From Bacteroidales bacterium (lineage in GTDB: Bacteria > Bacteroidota > Bacteroidia > Bacteroidales > Paludibacteraceae), in contig CAAGML010000049.1 in NCBI GenBank assembly GCA_900771035.1, positions 1 to 40,044 on the forward strand: a stretch of 40,044 nucleotides of DNA. Reading direction: 5' to 3'. Below are positions 1 to 9,860 of the stretch, one piece after another. The notes under the pieces were generated by a model. That model was given only the letters and a program-made list of their open reading frames with translations. It did no database searches and had not been told where the DNA came from. How positions within the stretch are numbered: position 1 is the first letter of the stretch; each line of letters begins with the position of its first letter. The position numbers and the translations under genes are program-made.

Positions 1-477
1 GGAAGCGATACAGCTGTCTCTGAAGTTCGACTGATTTCCCTCAATTGGCTTCACATTGAAAACGAAATAAAATATTCATTAATAATTGATATGTTAAAAT
101 ATTTTCGTGGACACTAGTGATAGTTATTATTGCTTTCGTCTTTTGGAGGTATTTCTTATATCTTTGTTTCACAAGAAGTTGCACCTTATCATGTATTGAT
201 TGTCCATTCAGAAGCAGGGGTTTAAGGCAAAGTTTATTGAGTCCTCGGATAGGCTGGGGGAAGGAGCAGGGGGTGGGGAAAATCTAATTCAGTGAATAAA
301 CCCACTTAATTCATTATAGAGCCATTTATATAGGCAAATATCACATTACAACATCTCCCGAGACACCCAAAAGCACAATAATTCACATGATATATCATTG
401 CAAATCAGATATTCATACTTTGTGGTTCGAATAAGTGACGAAAACAGGAAAGAATGGAAATCGGAACAATTATGACA
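1..477. other. Intergenic region with no recognised complete gene
   Basis: No full-length gene is seen here. In frame 2 the first 34 bases read EAIQLSLKFD and then stop. The alternating hydrophobic pattern resembles the last strand of an outer-membrane barrel, so this may be the 3' end of a gene entering from the left, but ten residues cannot establish that. A truncated dispersed repeat lies at 254-323 and is listed separately. A 12-bp palindrome, ATGATATATCAT, lies at 387-398. The open frames that cross 324-477 have no family resemblance and look spurious. Confidence 0.4.
254..323 (-). repeat. Truncated copy of the GGYTCTATAACG dispersed element
   Basis: Read on the minus strand from 323, this begins GGCTCTATAATGAATTAAGT. 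It continues through a TTCACTGAATT stretch and a CCCCACCCCCT tract, the same order as the left part of the complete copies at 22452-22684 and 23747-23937. The second half (the GGAGGGG hairpin arm, the CCCTGGG hairpin and the TATGTCGCGC block) is not found, so the copy looks truncated. It lies downstream of the rplQ terminator, in non-coding DNA. Confidence 0.6.
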
Positions 478-516
478 CAAAAAGAGGACTTCCAAAACAA
501 TGGAAGTCCTCTTTCT
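476..516 (-). terminator. Rho-independent terminator of the ribosomal superoperon
   Basis: A perfect 14-bp stem, AAAGAGGACTTCCA (481-494) against its complement (501-514), closes a 6-base loop. On the minus strand the stem runs into a short U-rich tail. It lies about 20 bases past the rplQ stop codon, where the long minus-strand transcription unit should end. Confidence 0.85.
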
Positions 517-535
517 ATTGATGATTCCGACTGGA

Positions 536-1006
536 TTACTCAGCAGTAGGAGCCTCGGTTGCAGGAGCTTCTGCGGCAGGTGCAGCCGATTTTTTGCTAC
601 GACGTGTACGTGTAGCCTTCTTGGCTGCCTTCTCCTTGAGCATGTTCTCATTGTAATCAACAAGCTCGATGATACACATCTCGGCAGCATCGCCAAGACG
701 GTAGCCTGTGCGGAGAATACGTGTGTAACCGCCTGGACGGTTAGCGATTTTCTGCGAAATCTCGCGGAAAAGCTCTGTGACAGCCTCCTTGCTCTGGAGT
801 TTCTGGAACACCAGACGACGCGACTGTGTCGAGTCTATTTTTGCCTTAGTCAGAAGTGGCTCGACATAAATCTTAAGAGCCTTAGCCTTGGCTGTGGTCG
901 TGCTGATGCGTTTGTGCAGAATGAGCGATGTGGCCATATTTGACAACATTGCGGCACGGTGAGCAGCAGTACGTCCCAAATGATTGAATTTACAATTATG
1001 TCTCAT
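536..1006 (-). CDS. rplQ: 50S ribosomal protein L17
   Basis: This is the last gene of the superoperon and encodes a 156-residue L17, which lies near the peptide exit tunnel of the large subunit. The first 120 or so residues match the family, starting [20 protein letters not shown]. The remaining C-terminal tail of about 30 residues is rich in Lys, Ala, Pro and Glu and is absent from the 127-residue E. coli protein; tails like this are common in Bacteroidota L17. It follows rpoA by 6 bases, as in the classical alpha operon, and is followed by a strong terminator. Confidence 0.97.
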   Translation of the reverse strand: MRHNCKFNHLGRTAAHRAAMLSNMATSLILHKRISTTTAKAKALKIYVEPLLTKAKIDSTQSRRLVFQKLQSKEAVTELFREISQKIANRPGGYTRILRTGYRLGDAAEMCIIELVDYNENMLKEKAAKKATRTRRSKKSAAPAAEAPATEAPTAE

Positions 1007-1012
1007 TTTTAT

Positions 1013-2005
1013 TTACTCTTTATCAAGTTTGTATTTTGTAAGATCCATGCCGAACTGCAAGTTCAAGGAATCAAGTTTTGCGTCCAACTCGGTAAGTGAC
1101 TTCTTACCGAAATTACGGAACTTAAGCAACTCATTGCGGTTGATTTTGCAAAGTTCACCAAGAGTCTCAATATCTGCCGCTTTCAGGCAATTCAATGCGC
1201 GGACTGAAAGGTCAAGGTCAACAAGTTTGGTCTTCAACAACTGACGCATGTGCAGAACCTCCTCATTGAACTCCTCAACGCCATTATTACCCTCAAGGTC
1301 AATGGCGATACGCTCGTCTGAGAACAACATGAAGTGCTGGATAAGGATACGGGCAGCCTCCTTGAGAGCTTCTTTCGGATGGATGGAACCATCGGTTGTA
1401 ATCTCAATAATCAGATTCTCGTAGTCTGTCTTCTGCTCAACACGATAAGGTTGTGACGCATACTTCACATTGCGGATTGGAGTAAAGATTGCATCGATTG
1501 GAATCACTCCAATGTCCGGTGTCACGTATGGATTCTCATCAGCTGGCAAATAACCACGACCCTTGATGATTGTCATCTCCATATTGAAAGATGCCGAAGG
1601 ATCCATTCGACAGATTACCAACTCTGGATTCAAAACCTCAAAATTTTGCATTGCGGCATTGAAATCACCGGCGCGCAACTCCTCACGTCCACTGACGTTG
1701 ATGGTAATCTTCTCATCTGTTGCATCTTCTACTATACGTTTGAGTCGTACCTGTTTCAGATTCAGAATGATATTTGTCACATCGTCAATAACTCCAGGAA
1801 TTGTCGCAAACTCATGGTCAACACCTTCGATTTTTATGCAGGAGATAGCAAAACCTTCGAGCGAGGAAAGCAAAATACGGCGCAAAGCATTACCGATAGT
1901 AATACCAAAACCTGGTTCAAGCGGACGGAACTCGAATTTACCATAGAAGTCGGTCGCCTCAACCATGATTACCGTCTCTGGTTGTTGAAATGCTAATATT
2001 GCCAT
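1013..2005 (-). CDS. rpoA: DNA-directed RNA polymerase subunit alpha
   Basis: This 330-residue protein dimerises to nucleate RNA polymerase assembly. The N-terminal domain is recognised by the [20 protein letters not shown] segment near residues 33-52. The C-terminal domain carries the helix-hairpin-helix segment around [18 protein letters not shown] and the [13 protein letters not shown] helix near the end. In other bacteria this domain contacts UP elements and activators. The gene sits between rpsD and rplQ, the usual alpha-operon position. Length is typical. The chosen start adds a short N-terminal extension ([14 protein letters not shown]); a start at the internal Met of IMVEATDF is also possible. 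Confidence 0.98.
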   Translation of the reverse strand: MAILAFQQPETVIMVEATDFYGKFEFRPLEPGFGITIGNALRRILLSSLEGFAISCIKIEGVDHEFATIPGVIDDVTNIILNLKQVRLKRIVEDATDEKITINVSGREELRAGDFNAAMQNFEVLNPELVICRMDPSASFNMEMTIIKGRGYLPADENPYVTPDIGVIPIDAIFTPIRNVKYASQPYRVEQKTDYENLIIEITTDGSIHPKEALKEAARILIQHFMLFSDERIAIDLEGNNGVEEFNEEVLHMRQLLKTKLVDLDLSVRALNCLKAADIETLGELCKINRNELLKFRNFGKKSLTELDAKLDSLNLQFGMDLTKYKLDKE

Positions 2006-2016
2006 AGTTTCACTTA

Positions 2017-2622
2017 TTATTTAGAATACAACTCGACGATTAACTGCTCCTTGATGTTTTCAGGAATGTCAGCGCGTTCAGGAACATGAAGGAATTTCCC
2101 TGCCATAGAGTGGTCGTCCCATTCAATCCAAGGATACTTGCTGTGGTTGAAGCCAGCCAAAGCGTCTGCTATGACAACCATTGATTTGTCACGCTCGCGA
2201 ACACCGACAATCTGACCCTGTTTCAAAGTATAGGAAGGAATGTTAACCACCTCACCGTCAACAACAATGTGACAATGGAGCACTAACTGACGTGCAGCTG
2301 GACGGGTTGGAGCGATACCGAGACGATAGACAACGTTGTCAAGACGGGATTCAAGCAACTGGAGAAGAATCTCACCAGTGACACCCTTCTTGGTCTGTGC
2401 TTTCTCGAAGAGATTGCGGAACTGTTTCTCCAATACACCGTATGTGTATTTAGCTTTCTGCTTCTCTCTCAACTGAGTACCGTACTCAGATACTTTATGC
2501 TTACGTGAATTACCGTGCTGGCCTGGTGCATAGTTACGACGTGCCTGCGCTTTGTCTGGTCCGTAGATTGGCTCACCGAATCTGCGGGCGATTCTTGTTT
2601 TTGGTCCTGTATATCTTGCCAT
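2017..2622 (-). CDS. rpsD: 30S ribosomal protein S4
   Basis: S4 (201 residues) is a primary 16S rRNA binder that starts 5'-domain assembly. The S4 RNA-binding domain is visible around [20 protein letters not shown]. The N-terminal region ([20 protein letters not shown]) lacks the Cys-rich zinc knuckle found in some bacteria, so this is the zinc-free form. In E. coli, S4 represses the alpha operon; no obvious pseudoknot leader was identified here. It lies between rpsK and rpoA. Confidence 0.98.
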   Translation of the reverse strand: MARYTGPKTRIARRFGEPIYGPDKAQARRNYAPGQHGNSRKHKVSEYGTQLREKQKAKYTYGVLEKQFRNLFEKAQTKKGVTGEILLQLLESRLDNVVYRLGIAPTRPAARQLVLHCHIVVDGEVVNIPSYTLKQGQIVGVRERDKSMVVIADALAGFNHSKYPWIEWDDHSMAGKFLHVPERADIPENIKEQLIVELYSK

Positions 2623-2643
2623 TTTCTTTAATTTTAATATGAA

Positions 2644-3033
2644 TTATACACGACGACGTTTTGCAGGACGACATCCATTATGTGGAAGTGGTGTAACGTC
2701 GATAATCTCTGTCACTTCGATGCCGGCTCCGTTAACGGTACGGATGGCTGACTCACGTCCATTGCCTGGACCTTTCACGTAAGCCTTGACTTTACGCAAA
2801 CCAAGGTCGAAAGCAACTTTGGCGCAATCCTGGGCTGCCATCTGGGCTGCGTATGGTGTGTTCTTCTTTGAACCACGGAAACCCATCTTACCAGCTGATG
2901 ACCAAGAGATAACCTGACCCTCACCGTTTGAAATAGTTACAATGATGTTGTTGAAAGAAGAGTGTACGTGCAACTGGCCTACGCCGTCAACTTTTACGAC
3001 TCTTTTCTTTGCTGCTACTGTTTTCTTTGCCAT
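2644..3033 (-). CDS. rpsK: 30S ribosomal protein S11
   Basis: S11 (129 residues) forms part of the platform of the small subunit, next to the mRNA exit path. The family core [18 protein letters not shown] and the C-terminal [15 protein letters not shown] are clear. The N-terminus ([17 protein letters not shown]) is the usual basic extension. It is 26 bases downstream of rpsM and 21 upstream of rpsD. Confidence 0.98.
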   Translation of the reverse strand: MAKKTVAAKKRVVKVDGVGQLHVHSSFNNIIVTISNGEGQVISWSSAGKMGFRGSKKNTPYAAQMAAQDCAKVAFDLGLRKVKAYVKGPGNGRESAIRTVNGAGIEVTEIIDVTPLPHNGCRPAKRRRV

Positions 3034-3059
3034 GTCTAACTACAATTTTAAACAGTTAA

Positions 3060-3440
3060 TTACTTAGTTGCCTTTTTCTTGTTTGCAACTGTCTTCTTCT
3101 TACCCTTACGTGTACGAGCATTGTTCTTTGTGCTCTGTCCACGCAATGGCAAACCAAGACGATGACGAACTCCACGATAGCAACCGATATCCATCAGTCG
3201 CTTGATGTTGAGCTGTGTCTCAGAACGAAGATCACCCTCAACCTTGTAGTTAGCACCAATGATTTCACGAATTTTTGCAGCCTGATCATCAGTCCAGTCC
3301 TGAACCTTGATGTCAAAATCCACACCTGCCTCGGTGAGAATCTTACGTGCGCTGCTACGACCTATTCCGTAGATATAAGTCAATCCGACTTCCCCACGTT
3401 TGTTCTGGGGCAAATCTACTCCGACGATTCTTATAGCCAT
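3060..3440 (-). CDS. rpsM: 30S ribosomal protein S13
   Basis: S13 (126 residues) sits in the head of the 30S subunit and contacts the 50S subunit and P-site tRNA. Recognised from the start [20 protein letters not shown], the [11 protein letters not shown] helix-hairpin-helix and the basic C-terminal tail ([19 protein letters not shown]). It follows rpmJ by 18 bases. Confidence 0.98.
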   Translation of the reverse strand: MAIRIVGVDLPQNKRGEVGLTYIYGIGRSSARKILTEAGVDFDIKVQDWTDDQAAKIREIIGANYKVEGDLRSETQLNIKRLMDIGCYRGVRHRLGLPLRGQSTKNNARTRKGKKKTVANKKKATK

Positions 3441-3458
3441 AGTTTTTAATTAATTGGT

Positions 3459-3575
3459 TTAACCCTGACGCATTTTCATCTTAGGGTTCTTTTTGTTAAT
3501 AACATACAGACGACCTTTCCTGCGAACTATCTTGCAGTCTTCGTTTCGTCTTTTGATGGAAGCTTTTACTTTCAT
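3459..3575 (-). CDS. rpmJ: 50S ribosomal protein L36, zinc-free form
   Basis: This 38-residue protein was found by direct translation: [20 protein letters not shown], then [18 protein letters not shown]. Zinc-binding L36 uses three Cys and one His; here only Cys14 remains and the other ligand positions are Asn or Lys. It is therefore the C-minus form, which does not bind zinc. It sits between infA and rpsM as expected. Too small for standard ORF cut-offs, but length, position and sequence leave little doubt. Confidence 0.95.
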   Translation of the reverse strand: MKVKASIKRRNEDCKIVRRKGRLYVINKKNPKMKMRQG

Positions 3576-3610
3576 TTTATTAATGTTTTATTAAGCACTG
3601 CGTTATCTCC

Positions 3611-3644
3611 CGTGGCATGGTCGATGTTTTTTTCAGATGCCGCG
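3611..3644 (-). other. Hairpin in the infA-rpmJ gap
   Basis: Eight bases CGTGGCAT (3611-3618) pair with ATGCCGCG (3637-3644), with one G-U pair, around an 18-base loop. The 88-base gap between infA and rpmJ is longer than most gaps in this operon. No U-tract follows, so it is unlikely to be a terminator. Its role is unknown. Confidence 0.3.
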
Positions 3645-3663
3645 AAAGAACCACTGAGCCATT

Positions 3664-3882
3664 TTATTTATATCTGAACGATATCCGACCTTTGGTAAGG
3701 TCGTATGGTGACATTTCCACACGCACCTTGTCTCCTGGCAGAATCTTAATATAGTGCATTCGCATCTTACCCGAGATATGTGCGATGATTTGATGACCGT
3801 TCTCCAGTTCGACCCTGAACATTGCATTAGACAGAGCCTCTACTATTGTACCGTCAATCTCGATGTCAGCTTGTTTTGCCAT
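3664..3882 (-). CDS. infA: Translation initiation factor IF-1
   Basis: A 72-residue single-domain S1/OB-fold protein ([20 protein letters not shown], ending KGRISFRYK) that occupies the ribosomal A site during initiation. Length and sequence are typical of the family. It lies 17 bases after map and before rpmJ, the usual Bacteroidota spc/alpha junction. Confidence 0.98.
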   Translation of the reverse strand: MAKQADIEIDGTIVEALSNAMFRVELENGHQIIAHISGKMRMHYIKILPGDKVRVEMSPYDLTKGRISFRYK

Positions 3883-3899
3883 AAGGTATTTATTGATAG

Positions 3900-4691
3900 T
3901 TAAAATTCTCTTCCCATCTCACTGAGGACAGACTCAATAATCGAGAAGTCCGATAATATATCCGATTTTCCCCGACGGACAGCCACGGCATTCTCAAAAT
4001 GCGCCGAAGGTTTACGGTCTTTTGCCCAGGTACTCCATCCGTCACGTCCAAACATAAGTTCCTTACGACCCATGTTTATCATTGGCTCTATGCAGATAGT
4101 CATACCCTCTTTGAGCATAACACCAGAACCTCGTTTGCCGAAATTCGGAACACCAGGTGCCTCGTGCATCACACGGCCGACACCATGACCTTCCATCTCG
4201 CGAACCACAGAATAGCCACGTTCCTCGCAATAGGACTGCACCGCATGACCGATGTCTCCAATCCTGTTGCCCTCGACGGCTTTCTCAATTCCCTTGAACA
4301 ACGACTCCTTTGTAGTCTGTAGCAGACGCTTCACATCGTCGGAAATCTCGCCGACAGCGAAAGTGTAGGCTGAATCGCCAACGAAACCTTTCATAAACGT
4401 ACCGCAATCCACCGAAATGATGTCGCCGTCTTTCAGCACCACCTTGTCGGACGGTATTCCATGCACCACCTGCTCGTTGACAGACGCGCAGATGGATGCT
4501 GGAAAACCATTATAACCTTTGAATGCAGGAGTCGCTCCATTGTCTCGGATAAACTCTTCTGCTATCCTATCGAGTTCAGCTGTCGTGACTCCCGGTTTGA
4601 TATGTTTAGAAACCTCAGCGAGGGTTTCGCAAACCAGGATATTGTTCTCACGGAGAAGTTCAATCTCCTCAGCTGTCTTCAAATATATCAT
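3900..4691 (-). CDS. map: Type I methionine aminopeptidase
   Basis: Removes the initiator Met from nascent proteins with small second residues. The 263-residue protein has the pita-bread fold and the full metal site: Asp95 and Asp106 (in [14 protein letters not shown]), His169 (GHGVG), Glu202 (CIEP) and Glu233 (HFENAV), with substrate-contacting His78. It lies between secY (9-base gap) and infA. No adk gene intervenes, unlike in Gram-positive spc operons. Type I because there is no long insertion near the C-terminal half. Confidence 0.97.
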   Translation of the reverse strand: MIYLKTAEEIELLRENNILVCETLAEVSKHIKPGVTTAELDRIAEEFIRDNGATPAFKGYNGFPASICASVNEQVVHGIPSDKVVLKDGDIISVDCGTFMKGFVGDSAYTFAVGEISDDVKRLLQTTKESLFKGIEKAVEGNRIGDIGHAVQSYCEERGYSVVREMEGHGVGRVMHEAPGVPNFGKRGSGVMLKEGMTICIEPMINMGRKELMFGRDGWSTWAKDRKPSAHFENAVAVRRGKSDILSDFSIIESVLSEMGREF

Positions 4692-4700
4692 CGCAACAAA

Positions 4701-6041
4701 TCAATATGCAGCCATTGAGCCTGTACGGCCTTTGATTCTACCAGACTGCATGAGACCATCACAGTGACGCATGAGCAGGTAACTCTCTATCTGCTGAAGC
4801 GTATCCAAAACAACACCTACGAGGATGAGCAGAGAGGTGCCACCGTAGAACTGCGCAAACTCACGCGTGATGCCAAGAAGACTTGCGAAAGCAGGCATGA
4901 TGGCAACTATTGCCAGGAAGATAGAACCAGGCAACGTGATGCGCGACATGATAGTGTCAATGTAATGCGCAGTCTGCTTTCCTGGTTTCACGCCAGGAAT
5001 GAAGCCGTTGTTCTGCTGGATGGATTCTGCCATCTGTGTAGGGTTGATGGTAATGGCAGTATAGAAATAAGTGAACAGGATGATGAGCAACGCAAACACA
5101 ATGTTGTACCACACACCATTGTTGTCCATAAAAGCATGCATGAAACCGCTGTTGAACTTATCTGGATTGAATCCAGCGAACATGATAGGCACCATCATGA
5201 TTGCCTGGGCAAAGATGATAGGCATAACACCTGCCGCATTCACCTTGAGAGGTATGTACTGACGCACACCGCCATACTGTCTGTTACCGATGACACGTTT
5301 AGCATATTGTACAGGAACCTTGCGTGTGCCCTGAACAAGAAGGATAGAAGCCGCAATGACAAGGAGAAGAATGACAACCTCAGCAAGCAACATGATGAGT
5401 CCACCGCCTGCGTCGCCAAGACGGGAAGCAAACTCCTTCGTGAATGCCCCAGGGAAACGGGCTATGATACCAATCATGATAAGCATCGAGATACCATTGC
5501 CTATTCCGCGGTCGGTCATACGCTCACCGAGCCACATTACGAACATCGAACCAGCGCAAAGGATAAGTGTCGAAGAGAAAGAGAACCAGAAACCATCAGG
5601 CATAGAGGCACCTGCATATCTCATCTGCACATTGAGGTTGACAAGGTAGGAAGGACCCTGGAACAAAAGGATAGCTACGGTGAGATACCTTGTCCAGCGG
5701 TTAATCTTGTTACGTCCACTCTCGCCCTCCATCTGCATTTTCTTGAAATATGGAATTGCGATTGCCAGCAGCTGCATGACAATTGATGCCGAGATATATG
5801 GCATAATACCAAGCGCGAAGATTGACGCATTCGAAAATGCACCACCGGAGAACATATCGAGCAGTGACATAAGGCCACCTGCCGTCTGCTCCTGAAGATG
5901 AGTCAACGCCTGGGGATCAATACCTGGCAATACGATGAACGAGCCGAAACGGTAAATAAGGATAAATAGCAAAGTATATCCCAGTTTAACGCGGAGTTCC
6001 TCTATTCTCCAGATATTTTTCAGTGTCTCTATAAATTTCAT
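4701..6041 (-). CDS. secY: Protein translocase subunit SecY
   Basis: The channel-forming subunit of the Sec translocon, 446 residues, with about ten hydrophobic membrane spans. Family landmarks include the plug and early-loop region around MSLLDMFSGGAFSNASIFAL and the cytoplasmic loop KPGKQTAHYIDTIMSRITLP. It sits after rplO with a 5-base gap, as in the spc operon of most bacteria. Its product inserts inner-membrane proteins and exports the signal-peptide proteins encoded elsewhere in this window. Confidence 0.98.
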   Translation of the reverse strand: MKFIETLKNIWRIEELRVKLGYTLLFILIYRFGSFIVLPGIDPQALTHLQEQTAGGLMSLLDMFSGGAFSNASIFALGIMPYISASIVMQLLAIAIPYFKKMQMEGESGRNKINRWTRYLTVAILLFQGPSYLVNLNVQMRYAGASMPDGFWFSFSSTLILCAGSMFVMWLGERMTDRGIGNGISMLIMIGIIARFPGAFTKEFASRLGDAGGGLIMLLAEVVILLLVIAASILLVQGTRKVPVQYAKRVIGNRQYGGVRQYIPLKVNAAGVMPIIFAQAIMMVPIMFAGFNPDKFNSGFMHAFMDNNGVWYNIVFALLIILFTYFYTAITINPTQMAESIQQNNGFIPGVKPGKQTAHYIDTIMSRITLPGSIFLAIVAIMPAFASLLGITREFAQFYGGTSLLILVGVVLDTLQQIESYLLMRHCDGLMQSGRIKGRTGSMAAY

Positions 6042-6046
6042 TGTGT

Positions 6047-6493
6047 TTAGAGTTTAATCACGCTACCACCGACTGCAGTGATTGCTGCCTCGGCTGATTT
6101 TGAAAATGCGTGAGCAGTTACTTCAAGTTTAATAGTAAGTTCCCCGTCACCAAGAATCTTGACAAGCTGGTTCTTGCGAATCATACCACACTCAATGAGT
6201 GTTGCAACATCAATCTTCTCAAAACCCTTAGCCTCAGCAAGGCTCTGAAGTGTAGAGATATTGATTCCCTTATACTCGGTATGAGTCAACGGATTGAAAC
6301 CAAACTTAGGCAAACGACGCTGCAAAGGCATCTGTCCACCCTCAAAACCGATTTTACGTTTATAACCGGAACGAGACTTGGCACCCTTATGACCACGGGT
6401 AGAGGTACCGCCCTTGCCTGAACCGGGACCACGACCAATACGCTTGTCGTCCTTGTTTGACCCGGCAGCAGGTTTTATATTAGACAAATTCAT
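6047..6493 (-). CDS. rplO: 50S ribosomal protein L15
   Basis: A 148-residue late-assembly protein of the large subunit. The Gly/Arg/Lys-rich N-terminal extension ([20 protein letters not shown]) that threads into 23S rRNA is diagnostic, as is the [18 protein letters not shown] segment. It lies between rpmD and secY. Confidence 0.98.
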   Translation of the reverse strand: MNLSNIKPAAGSNKDDKRIGRGPGSGKGGTSTRGHKGAKSRSGYKRKIGFEGGQMPLQRRLPKFGFNPLTHTEYKGINISTLQSLAEAKGFEKIDVATLIECGMIRKNQLVKILGDGELTIKLEVTAHAFSKSAEAAITAVGGSVIKL

Positions 6494-6519
6494 AGTGTTA
6501 CTAAAATTATTGGTTCGAC

Positions 6520-6696
6520 TTATCTGATTACCTTAACCAAGTGTTTAACAACCTCGACCATACCCATGATTGCAGGTGTATCCTCGTGTTCTACTACTTG
6601 ATTCATTTTGTGAAGGCCAAGAGCATCAAGAGTACGTTTCTGGTTCTTCATGCACTTAATGCGGCTTCTAACTTGCTGTATTTTTATTGTAGCCAT
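6520..6696 (-). CDS. rpmD: 50S ribosomal protein L30
   Basis: A 58-residue protein found by translating the rpsE-rplO gap: [20 protein letters not shown], then [13 protein letters not shown] and the ending HLVKVIR. The family hallmarks are the QVRS, LGL and final V-x-V-like strand. It sits between rpsE and rplO as in other spc operons. Its small size makes it easy to miss. Confidence 0.95.
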   Translation of the reverse strand: MATIKIQQVRSRIKCMKNQKRTLDALGLHKMNQVVEHEDTPAIMGMVEVVKHLVKVIR

Positions 6697-6719
6697 ATTC
6701 GTACTATACTTTAATTGGT

Positions 6720-7238
6720 TTAACCTTTAAATACCTTTGTCAGGCTGACACCACGATTCTGAGCTACAGTGAAAGCATCGCGCATTTCAGCAAGAGCGGC
6801 AAATGTTGCCTTTACAAGGTTGTGAGGGTTCGACGAACCCTTGCTCTTTGCGAGAAGGTCTTTGACACCAGCACTCTCAAGCACGGCACGCATTGCACCA
6901 CCAGCCTTCAAACCGGTACCGGCAGACGCTGGGTGAAGGAACACCTCAGAACCTCCATAACGGGCAATCTGCTCGTGAGGTATAGTTCCATTGTGTACTG
7001 GCACCTTGATAAGGTTCTTCTTTGCAGCCTCTGCTCCCTTCTGGATGGCAGCGGAAACCTCACCTGCCTTACCGAGACCCCAGCCAACGAGACCGTTCCC
7101 GTCTCCTACCACCACGATGGCAGCAAAACTGAAGGCACGTCCACCCTTGGTAACCTTGGTTACACGATTAATAGCTACGAGACGGTCCACCAACTCTGAC
7201 TCACTCGTCATTGTTCTCTGTTTATTATTTTCTGCCAT
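6720..7238 (-). CDS. rpsE: 30S ribosomal protein S5
   Basis: S5 (172 residues) shapes the mRNA entry channel and decoding accuracy. The double-stranded-RNA-binding N-terminal domain ([20 protein letters not shown]) and the [17 protein letters not shown]-terminal domain are evident. The conserved loop [11 protein letters not shown], where spectinomycin-resistance changes arise in other species, looks unaltered. It follows rplR closely (5 bases). Confidence 0.98.
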   Translation of the reverse strand: MAENNKQRTMTSESELVDRLVAINRVTKVTKGGRAFSFAAIVVVGDGNGLVGWGLGKAGEVSAAIQKGAEAAKKNLIKVPVHNGTIPHEQIARYGGSEVFLHPASAGTGLKAGGAMRAVLESAGVKDLLAKSKGSSNPHNLVKATFAALAEMRDAFTVAQNRGVSLTKVFKG

Positions 7239-7243
7239 AGTTT

Positions 7244-7588
7244 TTAGAATTTGAGGCCTGCAGAACGAGCAGCATCAGCCAATTGTTTAACACGTCCGTG
7301 ATACAAAAATCCATTACGGTCAAATACTACAGTATTTATACCTGCCTCCAATGCCTTCTTTGCTACAGCCTCACCGACTTTTGCGGCTACCTCTGTCTTG
7401 GTCATCTTCTCTTTGATGCCAAGCGAGTTCGCTGACACAAGAGTTCTGCCGGCGACATCATCAATAATTTGAGCATAAATCTGCGCATTGCTGCGGAAAA
7501 CAGACAAACGAGGTTTTTCGGCTGTACCGTTCACATTGTGACGGATATGAGCCTTTATCTTGAGTCTTCTTTCTATTTTGCGGTCCAT
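7244..7588 (-). CDS. rplR: 50S ribosomal protein L18
   Basis: L18 (114 residues) binds 5S rRNA in the central protuberance, together with L5. Recognised by [20 protein letters not shown] and by [19 protein letters not shown] near the C-terminus. It lies between rplF and rpsE. Confidence 0.98.
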   Translation of the reverse strand: MDRKIERRLKIKAHIRHNVNGTAEKPRLSVFRSNAQIYAQIIDDVAGRTLVSANSLGIKEKMTKTEVAAKVGEAVAKKALEAGINTVVFDRNGFLYHGRVKQLADAARSAGLKF

Positions 7589-7608
7589 AATAATCTACTT
7601 TATATAAA

Positions 7609-8160
7609 TTACTTACCAGCAGTCTTACCTGCTTTACGACGAATATATTCACCCTGGAACTTGACACCCTTTCCTTTGTAAGGCTCTGGCATACGGAATG
7701 AACGGATTTTTGCGCATACCTGACCAAGAAGCTGTTTGTCGCAGCTCTCAAGGATAATCAGTGGGTTCTGGTTACGCTCTGAGACGGTCTGAACCTTAAT
7801 CTCTGGGGCAAGACCCAAGTAAATGGCATGAGTGTAACCGAGAGAAAGCTCAAGCACTTGACCAGTGGCGTTGGCACGATAACCTACACCCACCAACTCA
7901 AGAGTCTTCTTGTATCCCTCTGAAACACCTACAACCATATTGTGAATCAAAGCGCGGTAAAGTCCGTGCATTGCACGCATCTCGCGCTCGTCGTTTGGAC
8001 GTGCAACGTGACATACGCCACCATCGACTGTAACGGAAATGTTTGGATTAACCTCCTGTTTCAATTCTCCCTTAGGACCTTTGACTGTAACAACATTGCC
8101 GTTGACCGAAATTGTAACACCTGTTGGGAGGTGAACTGGCAATTTTCCTATTCTTGACAT
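7609..8160 (-). CDS. rplF: 50S ribosomal protein L6
   Basis: L6 (183 residues) lies near the factor-binding site of the large subunit. It starts MSRIGKLPVHLPTGVTISVN and has the C-terminal signature PEPYKGKGVKFQGEYIRRKAGK cut here as PEPYKGKGVKF and EYIRRKAGK. Both tandem L6 folds are present. It lies between rpsH and rplR. Confidence 0.98.
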   Translation of the reverse strand: MSRIGKLPVHLPTGVTISVNGNVVTVKGPKGELKQEVNPNISVTVDGGVCHVARPNDEREMRAMHGLYRALIHNMVVGVSEGYKKTLELVGVGYRANATGQVLELSLGYTHAIYLGLAPEIKVQTVSERNQNPLIILESCDKQLLGQVCAKIRSFRMPEPYKGKGVKFQGEYIRRKAGKTAGK

Positions 8161-8177
8161 AATATTACCTCCTCAAT

Positions 8178-8573
8178 TTAATATACATAACACAATACTT
8201 CGCCACCAACTTTCTCACGTGAAGCCTCTTTGTCGGTCATCACACCTTTTGATGTCGAAAGAATAGCAATACCCAAGCCATTCAATACACGTGGCATATC
8301 TTTGTAGCCTGTGTACTGACGCAAACCTGGTGTTGACACTCTCTGCAACTTCTTGATTGCATTTACCTTGTTTACAGGATCGTACTTGAGGGCTATCTTG
8401 ATTGTGCCCTGAGGACCATCCTCTACGAACTTGTAGTTCAGAATGTAGCCTTTGTCAAAAAGTACTTTTGTGATTTCCTTCTTGAGATTCGAGGCTGGAA
8501 CTTCAACCACGCGATGGTTAGCTTTAATCGCATTGCGGAGTCGAGTTAAATAATCTGCGATTGGATCTGTCAT
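8178..8573 (-). CDS. rpsH: 30S ribosomal protein S8
   Basis: S8 (131 residues) is a central-domain 16S rRNA binder. It starts MTDPIADYLTRLRNAIKANH and has the family C-terminal core LSTSKGVMTDKEA and GGEVLCYVY. In E. coli S8 is the feedback repressor of the spc operon. Here rpsH is preceded by an unusually long 126-base gap with a hairpin. Confidence 0.98.
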   Translation of the reverse strand: MTDPIADYLTRLRNAIKANHRVVEVPASNLKKEITKVLFDKGYILNYKFVEDGPQGTIKIALKYDPVNKVNAIKKLQRVSTPGLRQYTGYKDMPRVLNGLGIAILSTSKGVMTDKEASREKVGGEVLCYVY

Positions 8574-8594
8574 AAAAGTTTTTAATTAAATTGA

Positions 8595-8679
8595 TTCCGA
8601 CGTACCGGAACAATATTTAGTTAATAATAATTCCATCGAATTACGAAACAAAGCAGAGATGCGACTTATTCGCACCTCT
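8595..8679 (-). other. Structured rpsN-rpsH gap: two hairpins
   Basis: In a 126-base gap inside a compact operon there are two hairpins. The first on the transcript is AGAGGTGCGA pairing with TCGCATCTCT (8655-8679), a 10-bp stem with one G-U pair and a 5-base loop; it is followed by a U-rich GCTTTGTTT. The second is TTCCG pairing with CGGAA (8595-8610). The first could be an attenuator, an RNA-processing site or a protein-binding site; no function is shown. Confidence 0.45.
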
Positions 8680-8699
8680 ACATTTGCTATTGCAACTGT

Positions 8700-8969
8700 T
8701 TACCAGCTGGCCTTCTTAACACCTGGAATGAGACCTGCGGCGGCCATCTCTCTAAATTGGATACGAGAGATACCAAACTGACGGATAAATCCTTTTGGAC
8801 GTCCGGTAAGCTTGCAGCGATTGTGCAAACGTACATAGCAGGCATTCTTTGGCAAGGTCTGCAACCCTTCGTAATCGCCATCCTTGAGCATCTGCTCGCG
8901 TTTTGCGGCATACTTGGCAACGAGACGGGCACGCTTAACCTCACGGGCTTTCATTGATTCTTTAGCCAT
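8700..8969 (-). CDS. rpsN: 30S ribosomal protein S14, long form
   Basis: S14 (89 residues) is in the 30S head. The long length and the lack of paired CxxC motifs mark the zinc-independent form. The conserved [20 protein letters not shown] and the ending [11 protein letters not shown] are clear. It follows rplE by 6 bases and is separated from rpsH by a structured gap. Confidence 0.97.
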   Translation of the reverse strand: MAKESMKAREVKRARLVAKYAAKREQMLKDGDYEGLQTLPKNACYVRLHNRCKLTGRPKGFIRQFGISRIQFREMAAAGLIPGVKKASW

Positions 8970-8975
8970 ATTCTA

Positions 8976-9521
8976 TCAATTCTTTTTAAATGGTAAACCG
9001 AACTCACGGAGAAGAGCGAAACCTTCCTCGTCAGTATTAGCTGTTGTTACGAATGTGATGTTCATACCGAGCAACTTCTGGATGTTGTCGATATTGATTT
9101 CAGGGAAGATAATCTGCTCTGTGATACCGAGGGTATAGTTGCCACGGCCATCAAGCTTGCTCTCGATACCCTTGAAGTCACGGATACGAGGCAGTGCGAC
9201 ACGGATGAGACGCTCCAGAAACTCATACATCTTCTTGTCACGGAGAGTTACGCGGACACCGATAGGCATTTTCTTACGAACCTTGAAGTTTGCGATATCC
9301 TTGCGTGATACAGTCTGAACTGCTTTCTGACCAGAGATGGCAGTCATCTCCTCAATGGCAGTATCGATAATCTTCTTGTCTGCGATTGCAATACCGAGAC
9401 CCTGATTAAGAACAATCTTCTCAAGTCTTGGAACCTGCATGACAGTTGTGTATCCGAACTCCTTTGTGAGAGCAGGAACGATACGCTCCTTATACTCTTT
9501 CTTCAAACCGAGTGTATCCAT
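8976..9521 (-). CDS. rplE: 50S ribosomal protein L5
   Basis: L5 (181 residues) binds 5S rRNA and contacts P-site tRNA and S13. Recognised by [39 protein letters not shown] and the [19 protein letters not shown]-terminal part. Its start codon overlaps the rplX stop by one base (TAATG), implying translational coupling. Confidence 0.98.
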   Translation of the reverse strand: MDTLGLKKEYKERIVPALTKEFGYTTVMQVPRLEKIVLNQGLGIAIADKKIIDTAIEEMTAISGQKAVQTVSRKDIANFKVRKKMPIGVRVTLRDKKMYEFLERLIRVALPRIRDFKGIESKLDGRGNYTLGITEQIIFPEINIDNIQKLLGMNITFVTTANTDEEGFALLREFGLPFKKN

Positions 9522-9841
9522 TACTTAATCTCCTCCCCAGATTTTTTAGCATAGCGTACCAATTTACCCTTATCATTCAAACGACGACCGATGCGGGTAG
9601 GCTTTCCGCTCTTAGGGTCAACGACGTTGAGGTTAGAGATATGAATTGGTGCTTCAAGTTTAACAATTCCACCCTGTGGGTTCTTTGCATTAGGTTTGGT
9701 ACTCTTTGATACCATATTGATGCCCTCGACGATTGCACGCTGTTTGTCAACAAGCACTCGGAGAACGCGACCGGTTTTGCCTTTATCCTCACCTGCGTTC
9801 ACGAAGACAAGATCACCTTTTTTAATATGTAACTTTGACAT
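9521..9841 (-). CDS. rplX: 50S ribosomal protein L24
   Basis: L24 (106 residues) starts 50S assembly. The KOW motif is present near the N-terminus ([20 protein letters not shown]), with the family [13 protein letters not shown] segment after it. It overlaps rplE by one base and follows rplN by 19 bases. Confidence 0.98.
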   Translation of the reverse strand: MSKLHIKKGDLVFVNAGEDKGKTGRVLRVLVDKQRAIVEGINMVSKSTKPNAKNPQGGIVKLEAPIHISNLNVVDPKSGKPTRIGRRLNDKGKLVRYAKKSGEEIK

Positions 9842-9860
9842 TGCTTAACCTTTTAGTTAG

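Noticed and set aside
346..696. A 116-residue minus-strand frame reaching into rplQ
   Set aside because: It overlaps rplQ in another frame, crosses the terminator and resembles nothing.
4764..5786. A 340-residue plus-strand open frame
   Set aside because: It lies wholly antisense to secY, has a strange Asp/Arg/His/Glu-rich composition, and has no promoter or family resemblance.
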